Below are positions 45,735 to 57,185 of a stretch of DNA of 64,000 nucleotides, in pieces. Position numbers and translations under genes: made by a program. This stretch comes from Apium graveolens (Eukaryota > Streptophyta > Magnoliopsida > Apiales > Apiaceae), in assembly GCF_009905375.1 (NCBI RefSeq), contig NC_133653.1, positions 86,778,079-86,842,078 on the forward strand, given 5' to 3'. The notes beneath the pieces were generated by a model. It was not told the origin of the DNA, did not search any database, and was given only the letters and a program-made list of their open reading frames with translations. Within the stretch, counting starts at the first letter, position 1. Each line of letters starts with the position of its first letter.

Positions 45735-46023
45735 GGTATGACAATCCGGGATTGTCATACTGATTGTCATACCAGGCAAAAGAAGGAGAAAGAAAAACAA
45801 TAAAATAAATATTAAAATTATAACTGGTATGACAATCTGATAGTCATACCGATTGTCATACCAGTATAATAATAAAATGAAATATATATATATAATGTTT
45901 ATAACTGGCAAGACAATTGATAGTCATACCGATTGTCTTGCCAGTATAAACTATACTGACATATTCAAACATATACAAACATATACTGAAATGACTTTCA
46001 GCAAGACAATTCAATTGTCTTGC
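45735..46023. repeat. hairpin array between pol and the accessory ORF
   Basis: Four inverted-repeat groups: ggtatgacaatcc/gattgtcatac (45735-45773), tggtatgacaat/attgtcatacca (45825-45863), tggcaagacaatt/attgtcttgcca (45905-45942) and gcaagacaatt/aattgtcttgc (46001-46023). There are two arm types, TATGACAAT and CAAGACAAT, and both also occur in the LTRs of this element. Confidence 0.9.
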
Positions 46024-46417
46024 CGATTGTCATTGCAGTAGAAAATAAAATAAAAGGAACAGACTACTATATATGTACTGAAACTATATTACAAAATAGT
46101 AAAACTAAAATAAAACTTATAATTTTTACAGAAACAAAGACAATATATCAGAATTTATTATTTTTATTCCAAAAATAGATTTCTATTGAATTTTAGCAAA
46201 TAAAATTCATAGAAAAATATTTTTAGAGGAAATAAAATATTCTGAGGTATTTTAAATTAACAAGTAGGGAAAATAAAAATAGATAAGATAATATATATTA
46301 CATAGAAATAAGCAAGAAATATGATAAAATGATAAAATAAATTTGCAAATGAATTTTTCATTTATGAAAAATTCATTTGTAAATTCATTCAAGAACAGAT
46401 CCCAGATATTAACTAAA

Positions 46418-49400
46418 TTAATCACTAAAACTATTCAACATGCCCAATTTACCAACTAATCCGGTAAATGTGGATTCGTCAAGTGGTTTAGTGAAAATAT
46501 CTGCTATTTGTTCTTCTGTTGGAACAAAAAATAGTTCAACAGTACCATTCATGACGTGCTCTCTAATAAAATGATACCTGATGTCAATGTGCTTGTCCTC
46601 GAGTGCTGCACAGGGTTGTTGGTGATGGCTATTGCACTTGTGTTGTCACATAAAATAGGAATCTTGTTCAATACAGAGCCATAGTCTCGTAGTTGGTTCC
46701 TAATCCACAAGATCTGAGCACAGCAGCTTCCAGCAGCAATATATTCAGCCTCGGCCGTTGAGTTGGAAACTGTTTGCTATTTCTTGCTGTACCATGAGAC
46801 TAGCCTGCTTCCTAGGAATTGACAACTTCCTGAGGTGCTTTTCCTATCAACAACACTTCCTGCATAATCTGAATCTGTATATCCGACAAGGTTAAAACCA
46901 GATTCTTTAGGGTACCAAATACCTAGATTTGGTGTTCCCTTAAGATATCTTAAGATTCGTTTAACAGCAACGAGATGAATATCTCTAGGATCCGCTTGGA
47001 ACCTTGCACATAAACATGTAGCATACATAATATCTGGTCTACTTGCAGTAAGATAGAGTAACGAGCCAATCATACCTCTGTAGCTTGTGACATCTACCTT
47101 AATGGAGTTTTCACATGGTCCAAGCTTGACAGCTGTAGTTGATGGAGTCCTTGCTGATGCAGAATCCTCTAGATTGTACTTTTTGAGGAGTTCCTTGAGA
47201 TACTTGGATTGACAAATAAATGTTCCATCTAACCTTTGATTTACTTGTAATCCAAGAAAGAACTTCAGCTCTCCCATCATGCTCATTTCAAACTTGCTGT
47301 GCATTAACTTAGCAAATCTCTTACAGAGATTATCATTAGTAGACCCAAATATTATATCATCCACATAGACTTGGACTAATATAGTATCATTCTTATGTTT
47401 TTTAGAAAAGAGAGTTTTGTCTATGACACCTCTAATAAAGCTATTTTCAATAAGAAATTCAGAGAGAGTGTCATACCATTTTCTTGGAGACTGTTTTAGC
47501 CCATAGATAGCCTTGAAAAGAAAGAAGACAAAATCCAAATGATCTGGATCTTCAAAACCAGGAGGTTGCTCTACATATACCTCTTCATCCAGCTTTCCAT
47601 TCAGAAAGGCGCTCTTGACATCCATTTGATAAACTTTAAAGTTTGAAAATGCTGCGAATGCCAGAAATATTCTGATGGCCTCAAGTCTAGCCACTGGAGC
47701 ATAGGTTTCATCATAATCAATGCCTTCAGCTTGAGAATACCCTTTAGCTACCAGTCTTGCCTTGTTTCTTGTAACCACACCATCTTCATCTAGTTTATTC
47801 CTGAATACCCACCTAGTACCAACAGCTTTCTTGTGTACAGGCCTAGGTACCAGTTTCCAGACTTGTTGACTTTCAAACTGATTGAGTTCATCTTGCATAG
47901 CAATCACCCAATCTGGATCAGTCAGTGCTTCTTCAATTTTCTTAGGTTCCATCTCAGAAAGAAATCCTGAGAACAGACACTCATTTTGAGTAGCACGTCT
48001 AGTTCTAACTCCAACATCTGGATCACCAATAATCAACTCAAAAGGGTGAGCTTTATTCCAGACTGTCTGTCTTGGAAGATGTGATCTTGATGATTCGCCT
48101 TGAAATTCATTGTGATGTTGTGTCCTACTAGATGATCCTTCAGCATCTCCCCCTGAGTTGTTGCCATGTTGACTTGAAGATTCTCCGTCAGTAGCAGTGG
48201 TATCTCCATTGTTGCCAAAGTTTCCATCACTATTACCTTGAGTATCATCAGGATTAACAGGTTCTTCACCAGCAACAACCTCAGGTTCTTGACCATGTTC
48301 TGATTCTGAATCTGACGTATCATCAAACTTCAGTTTCTCAGAAGGATCTTCAGTTTGGATACTAGGGAGTTTAGTGTCATCAAATGTAACATTGACACTT
48401 TCAGTTACTTTGTGTTGATCAATGATATACACTCTATATGATCTTCTTCCATATCCAACAAAAATACCCTCATATGCCTTTGCCTCGAACTTACCACGAC
48501 GATCATCTCCATCCTTGAGCACGAAGCATCTGGCACCAAATACATGAAAGTATTTGATAGAAGGTTTCTGTTCATTCAAAATCTCATAAGGAGTTTTCAT
48601 GAAGTCTTTGTTGATTAGAGTTCGATTCTGAGTATAACATGCAGTATTGACAGCTTCAGCCCAAAAGTACATTGGAAGACCTGATTCATTTAACATTGTT
48701 CTTGCAGCTTCAATCAATGTACGATTCTTCCTTTCTACCACTCCATTTTGCTGAGGGGTTCTAGGAGCTGAAAATTGTCTGGTAATCCCTTTGTCTGTAC
48801 AGAATCCATTGAGAAGTGTATTTTTGAATTCTGTCCCATTATCTGACCTTATTGCTCTAACAGGGACGTTAGAATCTAACTCAATCATCTTGATATGATC
48901 AATCACAACTTGTGGTGTTTCATCCTTAGAGTGAAGAAATAAAACCCACGTATACTTGGAATAGTCATCAACTATCACAAGACAGTAACACTTCTTTGAC
49001 ATAGAAAGGATATTAACTGGACCAAATAAATCCATGTGCAATAATTGCAGAACACCAGTTATGGAAGATGTGTCAGTGCCTTTGTGACTTGCTTTCTTTG
49101 ACTTTCCTTTCTGGCAAGCCTCACATAGTCCTTCTGGAGAGAATTCCAGCTGAGGCAAACCTCTTACCAATTCTCTTTTGACAAGAGAATTCATTGTTTT
49201 GAAATTGAGATGGGAAAGTCTCTTGTGCCATAGCCAACTCTCATCTGACGATGCCTTTGCATAGAAACAATTGACTTCAAGATTGCTTCCAGAGTTCATG
49301 TCAGCTACGAACAGATTTCCTTTCCGGATTCCCATTAAGGAGGGTTTTTCACTTTTCTTGTGCAGAATCTGACACTTCAGCTTGTCGAATAAAACATTGT

Positions 49401-49776
49401 AGCCGTTGTCACAGAACTGACTAATGCTAAGCAGATTGTGTTCAAGTCCTTGCACAACATATACATTTTCAATGATAACATTTCCAGCTTGCAAACAGCC
49501 ATATCCCTCCGTTAAACCTTTGCTGTTATCTCCAAAGGTAACCACTGGGCCAGCTTTCTCAACCACATTTGATAGCAGGGCTCTATCTCCGGTCATATGT
49601 CTTGACGATCCGCTGTCAAGAATCCACACTACCGGTTGTACCTGTTTAATGCCCTGCAATACAAATGGATTAGAACTTCTTCGGAACCCAAGCTTGGCTG
49701 GGTCCGGCATACTTGTAAAATTGGCCTTTATCAGGCAAAACAACATTCTTAATTTCACTATTCTCAACATTCTCAA
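46418..49776 (-). pseudogene. copia pol (PR-IN-RT-RNase H), broken in RNase H
   Basis: It is open for 999 codons (49776-46777). The protease site [11 protein letters not shown] is at residue about 53-63. Integrase has a His/Cys zinc motif (WHKRLSHL ... CEACQKGK, about 182-225). Its catalytic triad is D in LHMDLFGP (about 249), D in RSDNGTEF (about 312) and E in GVVERKNRT (about 347). RT runs through [10 protein letters not shown] and [10 protein letters not shown] to YVDDIIFGS (about 806). RNase H begins ([14 protein letters not shown]), but a TAG at 46779-46777 stops it after SWYSKK. A frame change near 46600 follows before the normal end at 46420. Those two lesions remove the second half of RNase H, which reverse transcription needs. 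The frame is one step from gag with about 107 bases of overlap. Confidence 0.9.
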
Positions 49777-51943
49777 TGACTGAACATTTGACCTTTAAAA
49801 TAGCCTTATCAAATTTCTGTTTAGGCTTAGGTACAAAAGTCTCCTTTCTAGCTTTAGGAGGACTAGCAGTCTTAGACCTATCATGCTTTCTATTATTCAC
49901 ATGCTGACGAGGAGTAGTCTTATCATTAGAAACATGCTTACCATTAAAATAAGCAAACAACAGATTAAAAGCACAAGACATACAATCAGGAACACCACAT
50001 GCTTTATGAGAAGGATTAACAATAGGCAACTTATGCATGGCAGACATGGCATTTGTGTTATCCAACTCATGTGTGTCTGAGTTAGTCTCAGTTGCTTTCA
50101 CAACCTTGACTGGAACTTTTGACACACTTGACTTGGAGACAGCTTTCCCATTAGCATTATCTTCAGCACGGATTTCTTCTTGAATAATAAAAGAGGTCTC
50201 ATCAAATGGTTCAGCAATTGATTCTTTATAGAGGGGTTCATCAACACCCTTAAGCACATGTGGTACTTCCCTGCCTTTAGCACATACATGAGGAGGGGAG
50301 TTTATGCCTAATTTTCCAATAGCAGCATTATAATCATAACCTATTCCATGTGTTTGATTAACAGCTTGCTTATTGTAAAACTCTTTGGACTTCGAACAAG
50401 AATTAAAGTAAGCTTTAACCTTAGCCTCAAGACCGGTGATCTTGTCTTTGAGAATAGTTTCGAGTTGTCTATAACAGTCAACTCTATTCTCTAGAAAAGA
50501 TACTTGTTCTTTTAGTTTATCTTGATTAATGTGCACAAGTCTTAATTCATTGACCTCTTTCTCAAGGTCTTTGATTTGTTGATTTAACAATTCATTATCA
50601 CGACGAGCACAATCTAAGTTACCTCTTAGATGATAAACCATTTCAGCATCAGAAAGTTTTACCTCTTTTCTTGACGATGAGGTGCTTGCATTACTAGCCA
50701 TGAGAGCAAGATTCCCAACTTCTTCATCTTCACTGTCAGTATCATCCCAGCTTCTTCCCTTTGCCAGGTACGCCCTTTCAGATTTACTCTTCTGATTAGA
50801 ATCGTAAGAGTTCTTCCTAGCTTGTTTTGGCTTCCTGCATTCTGTGGAAAAGTGTCCCAACTCATTACAGTTGAAGCATCGAATGGTGCTTCGATCAACC
50901 ATCCCTGTTTTATACCCACCACTGCTGGTGTTAGAGGATGAAGATCCACCTTTCTGGAATCTGTTGTAGTTGGACTTGTACTTGAACTTGGGATTCCTTT
51001 TGAATCTGACATTTGAGAATCTCTTGACAATCAGGGCCATTGACTCATCCTCCAATTGCTCCAGTTCTTCCAAGGAATAATAATCATCTCCTGATTGATT
51101 TGTAGTAGGAGAATCAAATTCTGGTACTATCACATTATCTTCAACCTTGGAAGACTGTACCATTCTTTCTGACTGTTGAGATTGTTGTTGATATTGTGGT
51201 TGTTGTTGTTGTTCATCAGCTACTAGAGCAGTAGACGTGCTGACCACTCTTCCTTTCCCGTAAACTTCCTTCTGCTGAATCTGCTCCAACTCATAAGTCT
51301 TTAACACACCATAGAGCCTTTCCAAAGAAATCTCACTCAGATCTCTTGCTTCTCTTATGGCAGTGATTCTATGTTCGAGATGAGTTGGCAGTGTTAAAAG
51401 GAACTTTTTGTTGACCTCCCTGATGGAATAGTATTTACCATTAATGTTCAGGTTGTTGATCAATGCATTGTACCTCTCAAACACTTCAGTGATTCCTTCT
51501 CCTGGATTTGATTTGAAATATTCATATTCAGAGGTTAGGATTTCTAGTTTGTTCTCCCTAACTTCCTCTGTGCCTTCATTAATAATCTCAATAGTTTCCC
51601 AGATATGTTTGGAATCTTTACAATTCATCACATGTCTATTCATCAGGGGATTAAGGGAATCTACTAAGATTAATTGAAGGCTAGCATCCAGGGAAGCTTC
51701 TTCTATTTCAGCAGGAGAGAAGTCCTCAGGATCCTTCACATAAGTTCTCGCTTTGGTGATCACCACATCATTTTCTATTACCTCTGGTTCCATAACCATA
51801 GGAATTTTTGGACCCTTCTTCAACACTTGCAAATATTTGGGATTAGCAACCTGTAAAAACAGTAGCATCTTCTTCTTCCACATAACATAATTTTCTTTAT
51901 CGAAAAGTGGAATTTTAACGGTTCCAACTTTTTGTGTAGTCAT
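49670..51943 (-). CDS. copia Gag, 757 codons, intact
   Basis: ATG at 51943 ([19 protein letters not shown]), 84 bases after the primer-binding site. Gag coats the RNA and builds the particle. The copia gag (UBN2-like) domain covers about residues 10-230 ([58 protein letters not shown]). A Gln-rich stretch follows at about 240-265, then a CCHC knuckle [14 protein letters not shown] at about 355-368. A long coiled coil runs at about 440-520 ([17 protein letters not shown]). The long C-terminal tail (about 530-757) is typical of Sirevirus Gags, which are longer than other copia Gags. The frame ends in WVPKKF and a stop at a point where the protease region continues in the next frame. Confidence 0.9.
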   Translation of the reverse strand: MTTQKVGTVKIPLFDKENYVMWKKKMLLFLQVANPKYLQVLKKGPKIPMVMEPEVIENDVVITKARTYVKDPEDFSPAEIEEASLDASLQLILVDSLNPLMNRHVMNCKDSKHIWETIEIINEGTEEVRENKLEILTSEYEYFKSNPGEGITEVFERYNALINNLNINGKYYSIREVNKKFLLTLPTHLEHRITAIREARDLSEISLERLYGVLKTYELEQIQQKEVYGKGRVVSTSTALVADEQQQQPQYQQQSQQSERMVQSSKVEDNVIVPEFDSPTTNQSGDDYYSLEELEQLEDESMALIVKRFSNVRFKRNPKFKYKSNYNRFQKGGSSSSNTSSGGYKTGMVDRSTIRCFNCNELGHFSTECRKPKQARKNSYDSNQKSKSERAYLAKGRSWDDTDSEDEEVGNLALMASNASTSSSRKEVKLSDAEMVYHLRGNLDCARRDNELLNQQIKDLEKEVNELRLVHINQDKLKEQVSFLENRVDCYRQLETILKDKITGLEAKVKAYFNSCSKSKEFYNKQAVNQTHGIGYDYNAAIGKLGINSPPHVCAKGREVPHVLKGVDEPLYKESIAEPFDETSFIIQEEIRAEDNANGKAVSKSSVSKVPVKVVKATETNSDTHELDNTNAMSAMHKLPIVNPSHKACGVPDCMSCAFNLLFAYFNGKHVSNDKTTPRQHVNNRKHDRSKTASPPKARKETFVPKPKQKFDKAILKVKCSVIENVENSEIKNVVLPDKGQFYKYAGPSQAWVPKKF

Positions 51944-52026
51944 TATGAATTTTTTGAGTGAATAAAAAATTCAAGAAGTGAAAGAAACACAAAAGTCTAG
52001 GATCTAGATTTGTACGTTAATCAGAA

Positions 52027-52039
52027 GGCTCTGATACCA
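52027..52039 (-). other. primer-binding site (initiator tRNA-Met)
   Basis: Minus strand tggtatcagagcc, two bases from the 5' LTR end at 52042. Confidence 0.92.
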
Positions 52040-52041
52040 AT

Positions 52042-53401
52042 TGTTAGGTCCCAATTTGTTTGTAGAAGGGGGGGTTGAATGCAAACAATACCGTTTAGTC
52101 GAATAAAATGCGGAATAAAATTGTGAAACAAAATTCAAGTTAAATAAAACTTTTATTAAACTTGAAAGGTGTTACAACTACGGTATCGGTTACAAGGGAT
52201 TAATCTCAAATCAATTATTACAAATCTAGAATAAATTCGACATGAACTTTTTCTATTTTTGTAATTAAAAGATCAAATGCTAAATGCGATTTGAGATTAA
52301 GTTCTAGGGATTTTAATCCGCTAGATTGATACACAAGAACAAGAGAGTGATTTCTAGTTGATTGGATTTAACTTTACAAGCTAGAAATTGTAATCTTGAA
52401 TTAGCAGATAAGATGAAATATTTGGCTGCTTGTTCTCTTTTTGTTCTTGGCTTCTGTTTGATTGCTCTCTGTATGTGTGTAAGTTAATTGGATGCTTCTG
52501 CTGCTTTTTAATCAACACAGCCGAGATTAATGAACTGGTATGACAATCCTTTGTCCAATAATACTTTCGGTGTGACAATTTTTAGAGCTAGCAAGACAAT
52601 TAAAATGAACTAGCAAGACTTTCGGTATGACTATTGATTGTCATACCGATTGTCATATTAGTTCAAATGAAATTGTTTTACTGAATTAATAAGTGATTTT
52701 AATCTAAATAATAATTCTATCAAGACAATCAACTGAATTAGCATGACTTTCGGTATGACTATCAATTGTCATACCGATTGTCATACTAGTACAATCAGTT
52801 GTCTTTTTAGAATTAAAACAGATTTTAACCAATTAAAATTCTGTAAATCCTTAATATTAATTCTAAATTAATTAATCAATTTAATTCAATTAATCAATAA
52901 ATTAATCCTTGCAGATATAATTTATTTTCTTAATTAAATTATATGACTTAATTAATTAATAGAGAATTAATACTAACCCTGAGCAGCATCCATTCTTCTG
53001 ACAATCTTCTGAAAGTCACTGAGACTTATGAATCAATTCCGCCACTTCAATGCTGACACTCGATGTACTGTCTGGTTCATGAGTGACTAACTTTCGTGAC
53101 GTTTCTTCATGTCTTGACTTTGTTGTTCTGATTGAATCCTTGTAATAAATGATACCCTGACGAGATCTCTGTCACTTGATTAAATCCACGATCTTGATTT
53201 ATATCACTGAGGCATGATCAAATTCTTGAACTTCTTCCAGTGAATCTTCAAGTCTGCAGATGAACAATGTTTCTTTATTCTTTGACAGATGTTACTTTGT
53301 GAGATCTCTCTGATGATAGATCCACTATTTACTTATTACATTCTTATTTGAGTTGAGTTAAATACTCGAATAAACGAGTAGGCTATGACATATGCCTTTC
53401 A
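52042..53401 (-). repeat. 5' LTR of the young Sirevirus-like element, 1360 bp
   Basis: Same length and sequence as 40217-41576 except g at 53101. The motif cluster of the 3' LTR recurs here at 52536-52801. Confidence 0.95.
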
Positions 53402-53406
53402 TAAAG
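53402..53406. repeat. target-site duplication, right (taaag)
   Basis: Exact copy of 40212-40216. Confidence 0.9.
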
Positions 53407-54613
53407 GTCCTGAAAGAATTTCACACCACATTGTTTCCCCAGGGTGGTGTTTGGGGATAAAAGTATAAGTTTTGTTTAGGCAGGTCCATGAATTGCCCAA
53501 TAGGAGTACCATCCTGGTTCTTCCTATCTTGTTCGATTTCTGTTTTCTCATTATGAAATATTTCATCCTTCTCCCATAATCGGGGTTATTTTATACGTTA
53601 AAATCCTTGTTTTCCACTTCATTATGTTATGGGTTCCTTCTTTCTTGATGGCGACCTCCCTGACTGTTATATTCAGGGTTTGCCATAAATCTTATTCCTC
53701 GAACTGTGGCTTTCATCTAAGATCCCGTCCTTAAGCTTTTGAACATTTGGAACCCAAATTCTGTAGGAGTACCTTATTATTCCCTTATCATCTTTCTCGG
53801 TATTAATCTCTTCTCTATTTATTAGCTCTCTACCTTCATTCATCACTTTTTCTTGGCATAATATGATCTTTTCTAATAATTCGGGCTAAATTACAATCTC
53901 AAACAACTTTTCAGTACCGGCTCCAGTTACCTTCACTTCTACTTCCATTTTCTCAAAATCTCTTATCAACTCTCCCAAAGACATTATCATCTTGAGTCTC
54001 TTCTTTCTACTAAGGGTGTTAGCCACCATAATGGCTTTCCCTGGATGATAAAGAATCTCATAATCGTAATCCTTGATTATCTCTAACCACCACCTCTAGC
54101 GCATGTTGAGCTCTTTCTGCGTGGAAATATACTTGAGCTCTTATGGTTTGTGTAAATCTTGCACTTTTATCCATACAAGTAGTGCCTCCAATCTTTAGGG
54201 CAAAACTATTGCCGTGAGCCCAAGATCATGGGTGGGATATCGAATTTTATATTACCTTAATTGTCTTGATGCATAAGCGATTACCTTGTTGTGCTGTATA
54301 AGAAGCACCCTAATTCCTTATGCGAAGCGTCATTATAAATCACAAAATCTCCTTTTCCATCTGGCAACGCCAACATAGGGGTCGTCACCAATCTTTGTTT
54401 CAGTTCTTGAAAGCTGTTCTCGTATTTCTCTGTCCATTCGAACTTCTCAGTCTTACGAGTAAGCCGCGTTAAAGGGGCTGCTATCTTTGCAAACTTGAAC
54501 GAACCTACGGTAATAACCGGCCAATCCTACCTCTAGTAGTCGACCTAACCACGGTCATCAATTCCTCAACGGTCCTTTCTTTATTATTGTCAGGATCCTC
54601 CACGGGATCCTTC
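53407..54613 (-). pseudogene. Tekay-like RT end, RNase H, integrase start and gag relics
   Basis: Read on the minus strand, 54613-54360 encodes the RT end and linker (KTEKFEWTEKYENSFQELKQ, PMLALPDGKGDFVIYNDASH). 54350-53940 encodes RNase H with stops (WRHYLYG, HKSS, YHPGK-like). 53940-53750 leads toward integrase (IWVPNVQKLKDGILDESHSS). Then 53680-53407 changes to gag-type wording (GQFMDLPKQN, PPWGNNVV) and continues across the young insertion into gag at 40211-40060 (SLKLSEFQGT). The order RT, RNase H, integrase start, gag is abnormal and implies rearrangement or two overlapping relics. At 54614 it is cut by another copia LTR. Confidence 0.65.
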
Positions 54614-55218
54614 TGTTAGATATATTTGATAATGTCATGACTAATATGATTTATGTTTAGTTTTCAGATCTTACTTAAACAGGAAAAATCAGTATTTAAC
54701 TGAAATCAGCACTTATACTGAAGTCAGAACTTAAGTCATCAGTACTTAAGGTTTAGGAGATATTTATCAGAAGATAATATCAGGACTTAAAGGAAACGTT
54801 CAGATAAGGAAGGCGGCTAATTGATTGAAGAGAAGATCAAGACAAACGTAAGAAGAGATATGCATGAAGAAGGAATTTATAAAGAATAGAATACTTGGAA
54901 GAAAAGATATCTGATTGATATATTTTAGGAAGCAGAATTATATTCCATATCAATTAGCGATTATCTTGTAACTGTGTAGTATATAAACACAGACATAGGG
55001 TTTATACTATAAGTGTTATCATTATCGAGAATATTATTCATTGTAACCCTAGCAGCTCTCGTGATATTTGTTCATCACTGAGAGAGGACAGTTCCATACT
55101 GTAACAGAGTTTATTGCTTTGAATAAAGTCTGTTTTCTGTTACTTGTGTTATTAGAATTCGATTTGATTGTGCTATACACTGTATTCAACCCCCTTCTAC
55201 AGTGTGTATGACCTAACA
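54614..55218 (+). repeat. 5' LTR, 605 bp
   Basis: It starts tgtta and ends taaca (perfect 5-bp inverted ends). The TATA box tatataaac is at 54980-54988. It carries five variants of atcagnacttaag between about 54690 and 54800. Followed by ag and the primer-binding site. Confidence 0.88.
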
Positions 55219-55220
55219 AG

Positions 55221-55233
55221 TGGTATCAGAGCC
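55221..55233 (+). other. primer-binding site (initiator tRNA-Met)
   Basis: tggtatcagagcc, two bases after the LTR. Confidence 0.92.
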
Positions 55234-55274
55234 TATCTGTTAACACACAAACAGTTTAAGATCCAAAAACAATC

Positions 55275-57185
55275 ATGTCTGAAGTAGAAACTCCAACTAA
55301 GCCCACCAAAAATGAAGAACCTCAAAAGACAAATCCATAGCCGATATGAGGCTATTAGAGTTCCCATATTGAAACCATCTGAATATCCCATATGGAAGGT
55401 GAGGATGACTATGTTTCTGGAAGCTACAGATCCAGAATATCTTGATAGAATCAAGGATGGACCTCACAATCCAACAAAACTCGCTGTTGCAGTTGTAGAT
55501 GAAGCAGCAAAATCTGTACCAAAGGAGAAGAATGACTACACTGCTGAAGATATCGCATCAATTGCTAAGGATGCTAAGGTACGACACTTACTGCATAGTG
55601 CCATTGATAATGTAATGTCAAACAGGGTAATAAACTGTAAAACTGCAAAGGAGATATGGGATGCCTTGGAAACAAGATGTCAGGGAACTGATACGATCAA
55701 GAAGAACAGGAAGACAATACTCACTCAAGAGTATGAACACTTTGACTCAAAGACTAATGAGTCATTGACTGATTTATATGATAGATTTGTCAAACTCTTG
55801 AATGATTTGTCACTGGTTGATAAGGAGTATGATCTTGAAGATTCAAACCTTAAATTCCTGTTAGCTCTTCCTGAAAGCTGGGATTTGAAGGCAACAACTA
55901 TAAGAGACAACTATAATCTTGATGAAACGACTCTTGATGAAATCTATGGGATGCTCAAGACTCATGAACTTGAGATGGAATAAAGAAGCAAGAGGAAAGG
56001 AGGAAAGACAAGAACAATTGCTCTTAAGGCCGAAGAAGAATCTCCCAAGGCAGCCACCTCAAGGAAAGGCAAGGGTAAAGCGCTCTTCACAAAGTCTGAT
56101 ACTGAGTCATCAAGTTCTGATAGTGATGATGACTCAGAATCTGAAAGCTTGCCTGAGACGGATGCTAATGAAGAGATGAGGAAGCTGTGTGCTCTTATGG
56201 TGAAAGGAATCACAAAGATTGCATACAGGAAGTTCAGGAAGGGAAAGAAGTTTTCCAGGAAAGGTGCAAGTTCTGATAAGAAGAATTTTAGAAAATCTGA
56301 AGGCAAAGGAGGAAAGTCTAACAGAGGAGATTACAAAAATGTCAAATGCTACAACTGTGGTGAGAAAGGCCACATATCTCCTGATTGCAAGAAAGTGAAG
56401 AGTGACAAAGTCAAGGCTCTTGTCACAAAGAAGAAAAGCTGGACAGACACCTCAGATTCTGAAAGTGAGGAGAATTATGCCTTGATGGCAAATGCTGATA
56501 TGGCAAATGCTGATATGGCAAGTGCTGAAAGCAGTTCTGAAGCTGCTGAGTTAAAGGTACCTCAAACTACTTATGCCTTTCATACTGATGATATTAATGA
56601 GTTGAGAAGATATCTTAAAACCATGTTCATTAGCTATAGAGATCAAACTTTAACATGTGAAAGATTAACTTCTGAAAATCTTGCTTGTAAAAAGAGGAAT
56701 GATTATTTAGAAAAAGAGTTAGTCATGTTCTATCAAACTCAGAAAGATAGAGATGATGCTTTCTATGTTAGGGATGAAGTACTTAAAATGAATGAATCTT
56801 TAAAAGCTGAGTTAGAAAAGGAAAGAGAGATTATCAGGACTTGGACTAACTCTGGCAGAACAACTCAGAATTTGTTAAGTAGTGAAAACTGGAAAGAGGG
56901 CTTAGGTTATGGAGATGATAAGAATGATAAAGGAACTGTAGATATTAAGCCTATAGTTATTAAACAAAAGCCAAAAATAAAACCTGTTAAGTTTGTAGCT
57001 GTAAAGTGTGATACTGAGAAATCAGAAGTTAAAAAGGAATTAACTTCTGACAAACTAAAACAGGAAAAGACAACTGAAGTAAATGTAGGCTTAATGACTA
57101 AGAAGCAGCTTAAGCATAAGCTGAAAGATATTAAAAATGCAAACAAGGTAAAATCACCTAGGAAAAATAGGAATGTAAAGAAGGT
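55275..57185 (+). pseudogene. copia gag, broken
   Basis: The start is ATG 55275 (MSEVETPTKPTKNEEP), closing at a TAG 55338-55340. A frame change in 55312-55338 leads to the main frame, which runs 55345-55980 as the copia gag domain (ILKPSEYPIWKVRMTMFLEA, VINCKTAKEIWDALE, TILTQEYEHFDSKTNESLTD, LALPESWDLKATTIRDNY). A TAA at 55981-55983, a one-base change from CAA, interrupts it. The same frame continues with a Lys/Ser-rich stretch, a CCHC knuckle CYNCGEKGHISPDC at about 56347-56390 and a coiled coil (KKRNDYLEKELVMFYQ) to 57186, where the frame changes. A duplicated MANADMANADM stretch is a small in-frame repeat. Confidence 0.85.

Larger units (their letters stand above)
40217..53401 (-). mobile_element. 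young Ty1/copia Sirevirus-like element, 13,185 bp
   Basis: A complete LTR-to-LTR element on the minus strand. In element order: 5' LTR 53401-52042, primer-binding site 52039-52027, gag 51943-49670, pol 49776-46418, a hairpin-rich spacer, accessory ORF 45222-41839, polypurine tract 41590-41577, 3' LTR 41576-40217. The two LTRs are the same length and differ by one base that I can see (41276 a, 53101 g). Exact taaag duplications flank it. Integrase lies before RT, which is copia order, and the post-pol ORF is Sirevirus-like. It interrupts gag of the Tekay-like element. Near-identical LTRs mean a very recent insertion, yet pol is broken. Confidence 0.95.
16880..54613 (-). mobile_element. Tekay-like Ty3/gypsy chromovirus, hosts the nest
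   Basis: Read on the minus strand, this element runs from beyond 54613 leftward to its 3' LTR end at 16880. Its own sequence survives as LTR pieces (16880-18136, 25078-25335, 34362-36290), a polypurine tract (36291-36303) and internal pieces (36304-40216, 53407-54613). The rest of the span is later insertions. Joining the LTR pieces into one LTR rests on shared orientation, consistent order, and collinearity with the plus-strand LTR at 60256-64000. About 0.6 kb of that LTR is missing between the second and third pieces. Two independent elements remain possible. Confidence 0.65.

Noticed and set aside
45735..46023. Regularly repeated short motif as a CRISPR-like array
   Set aside because: The spacing is irregular, the units are inverted pairs inside a plant retrotransposon, and there are no cas genes or spacers.
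40556..52578. Identical 65-codon minus-strand ORFs at 40556-40753 and 52381-52578
   Set aside because: They are the same stretch of the two near-identical LTRs of one element, not a duplicated gene.
14792..55233. tggtatcagagcc sites at 14792, 33530, 52027 (minus) and 55221 as tRNA gene fragments
   Set aside because: They sit next to LTR ends as primer-binding sites. No tRNA cloverleaf surrounds them.
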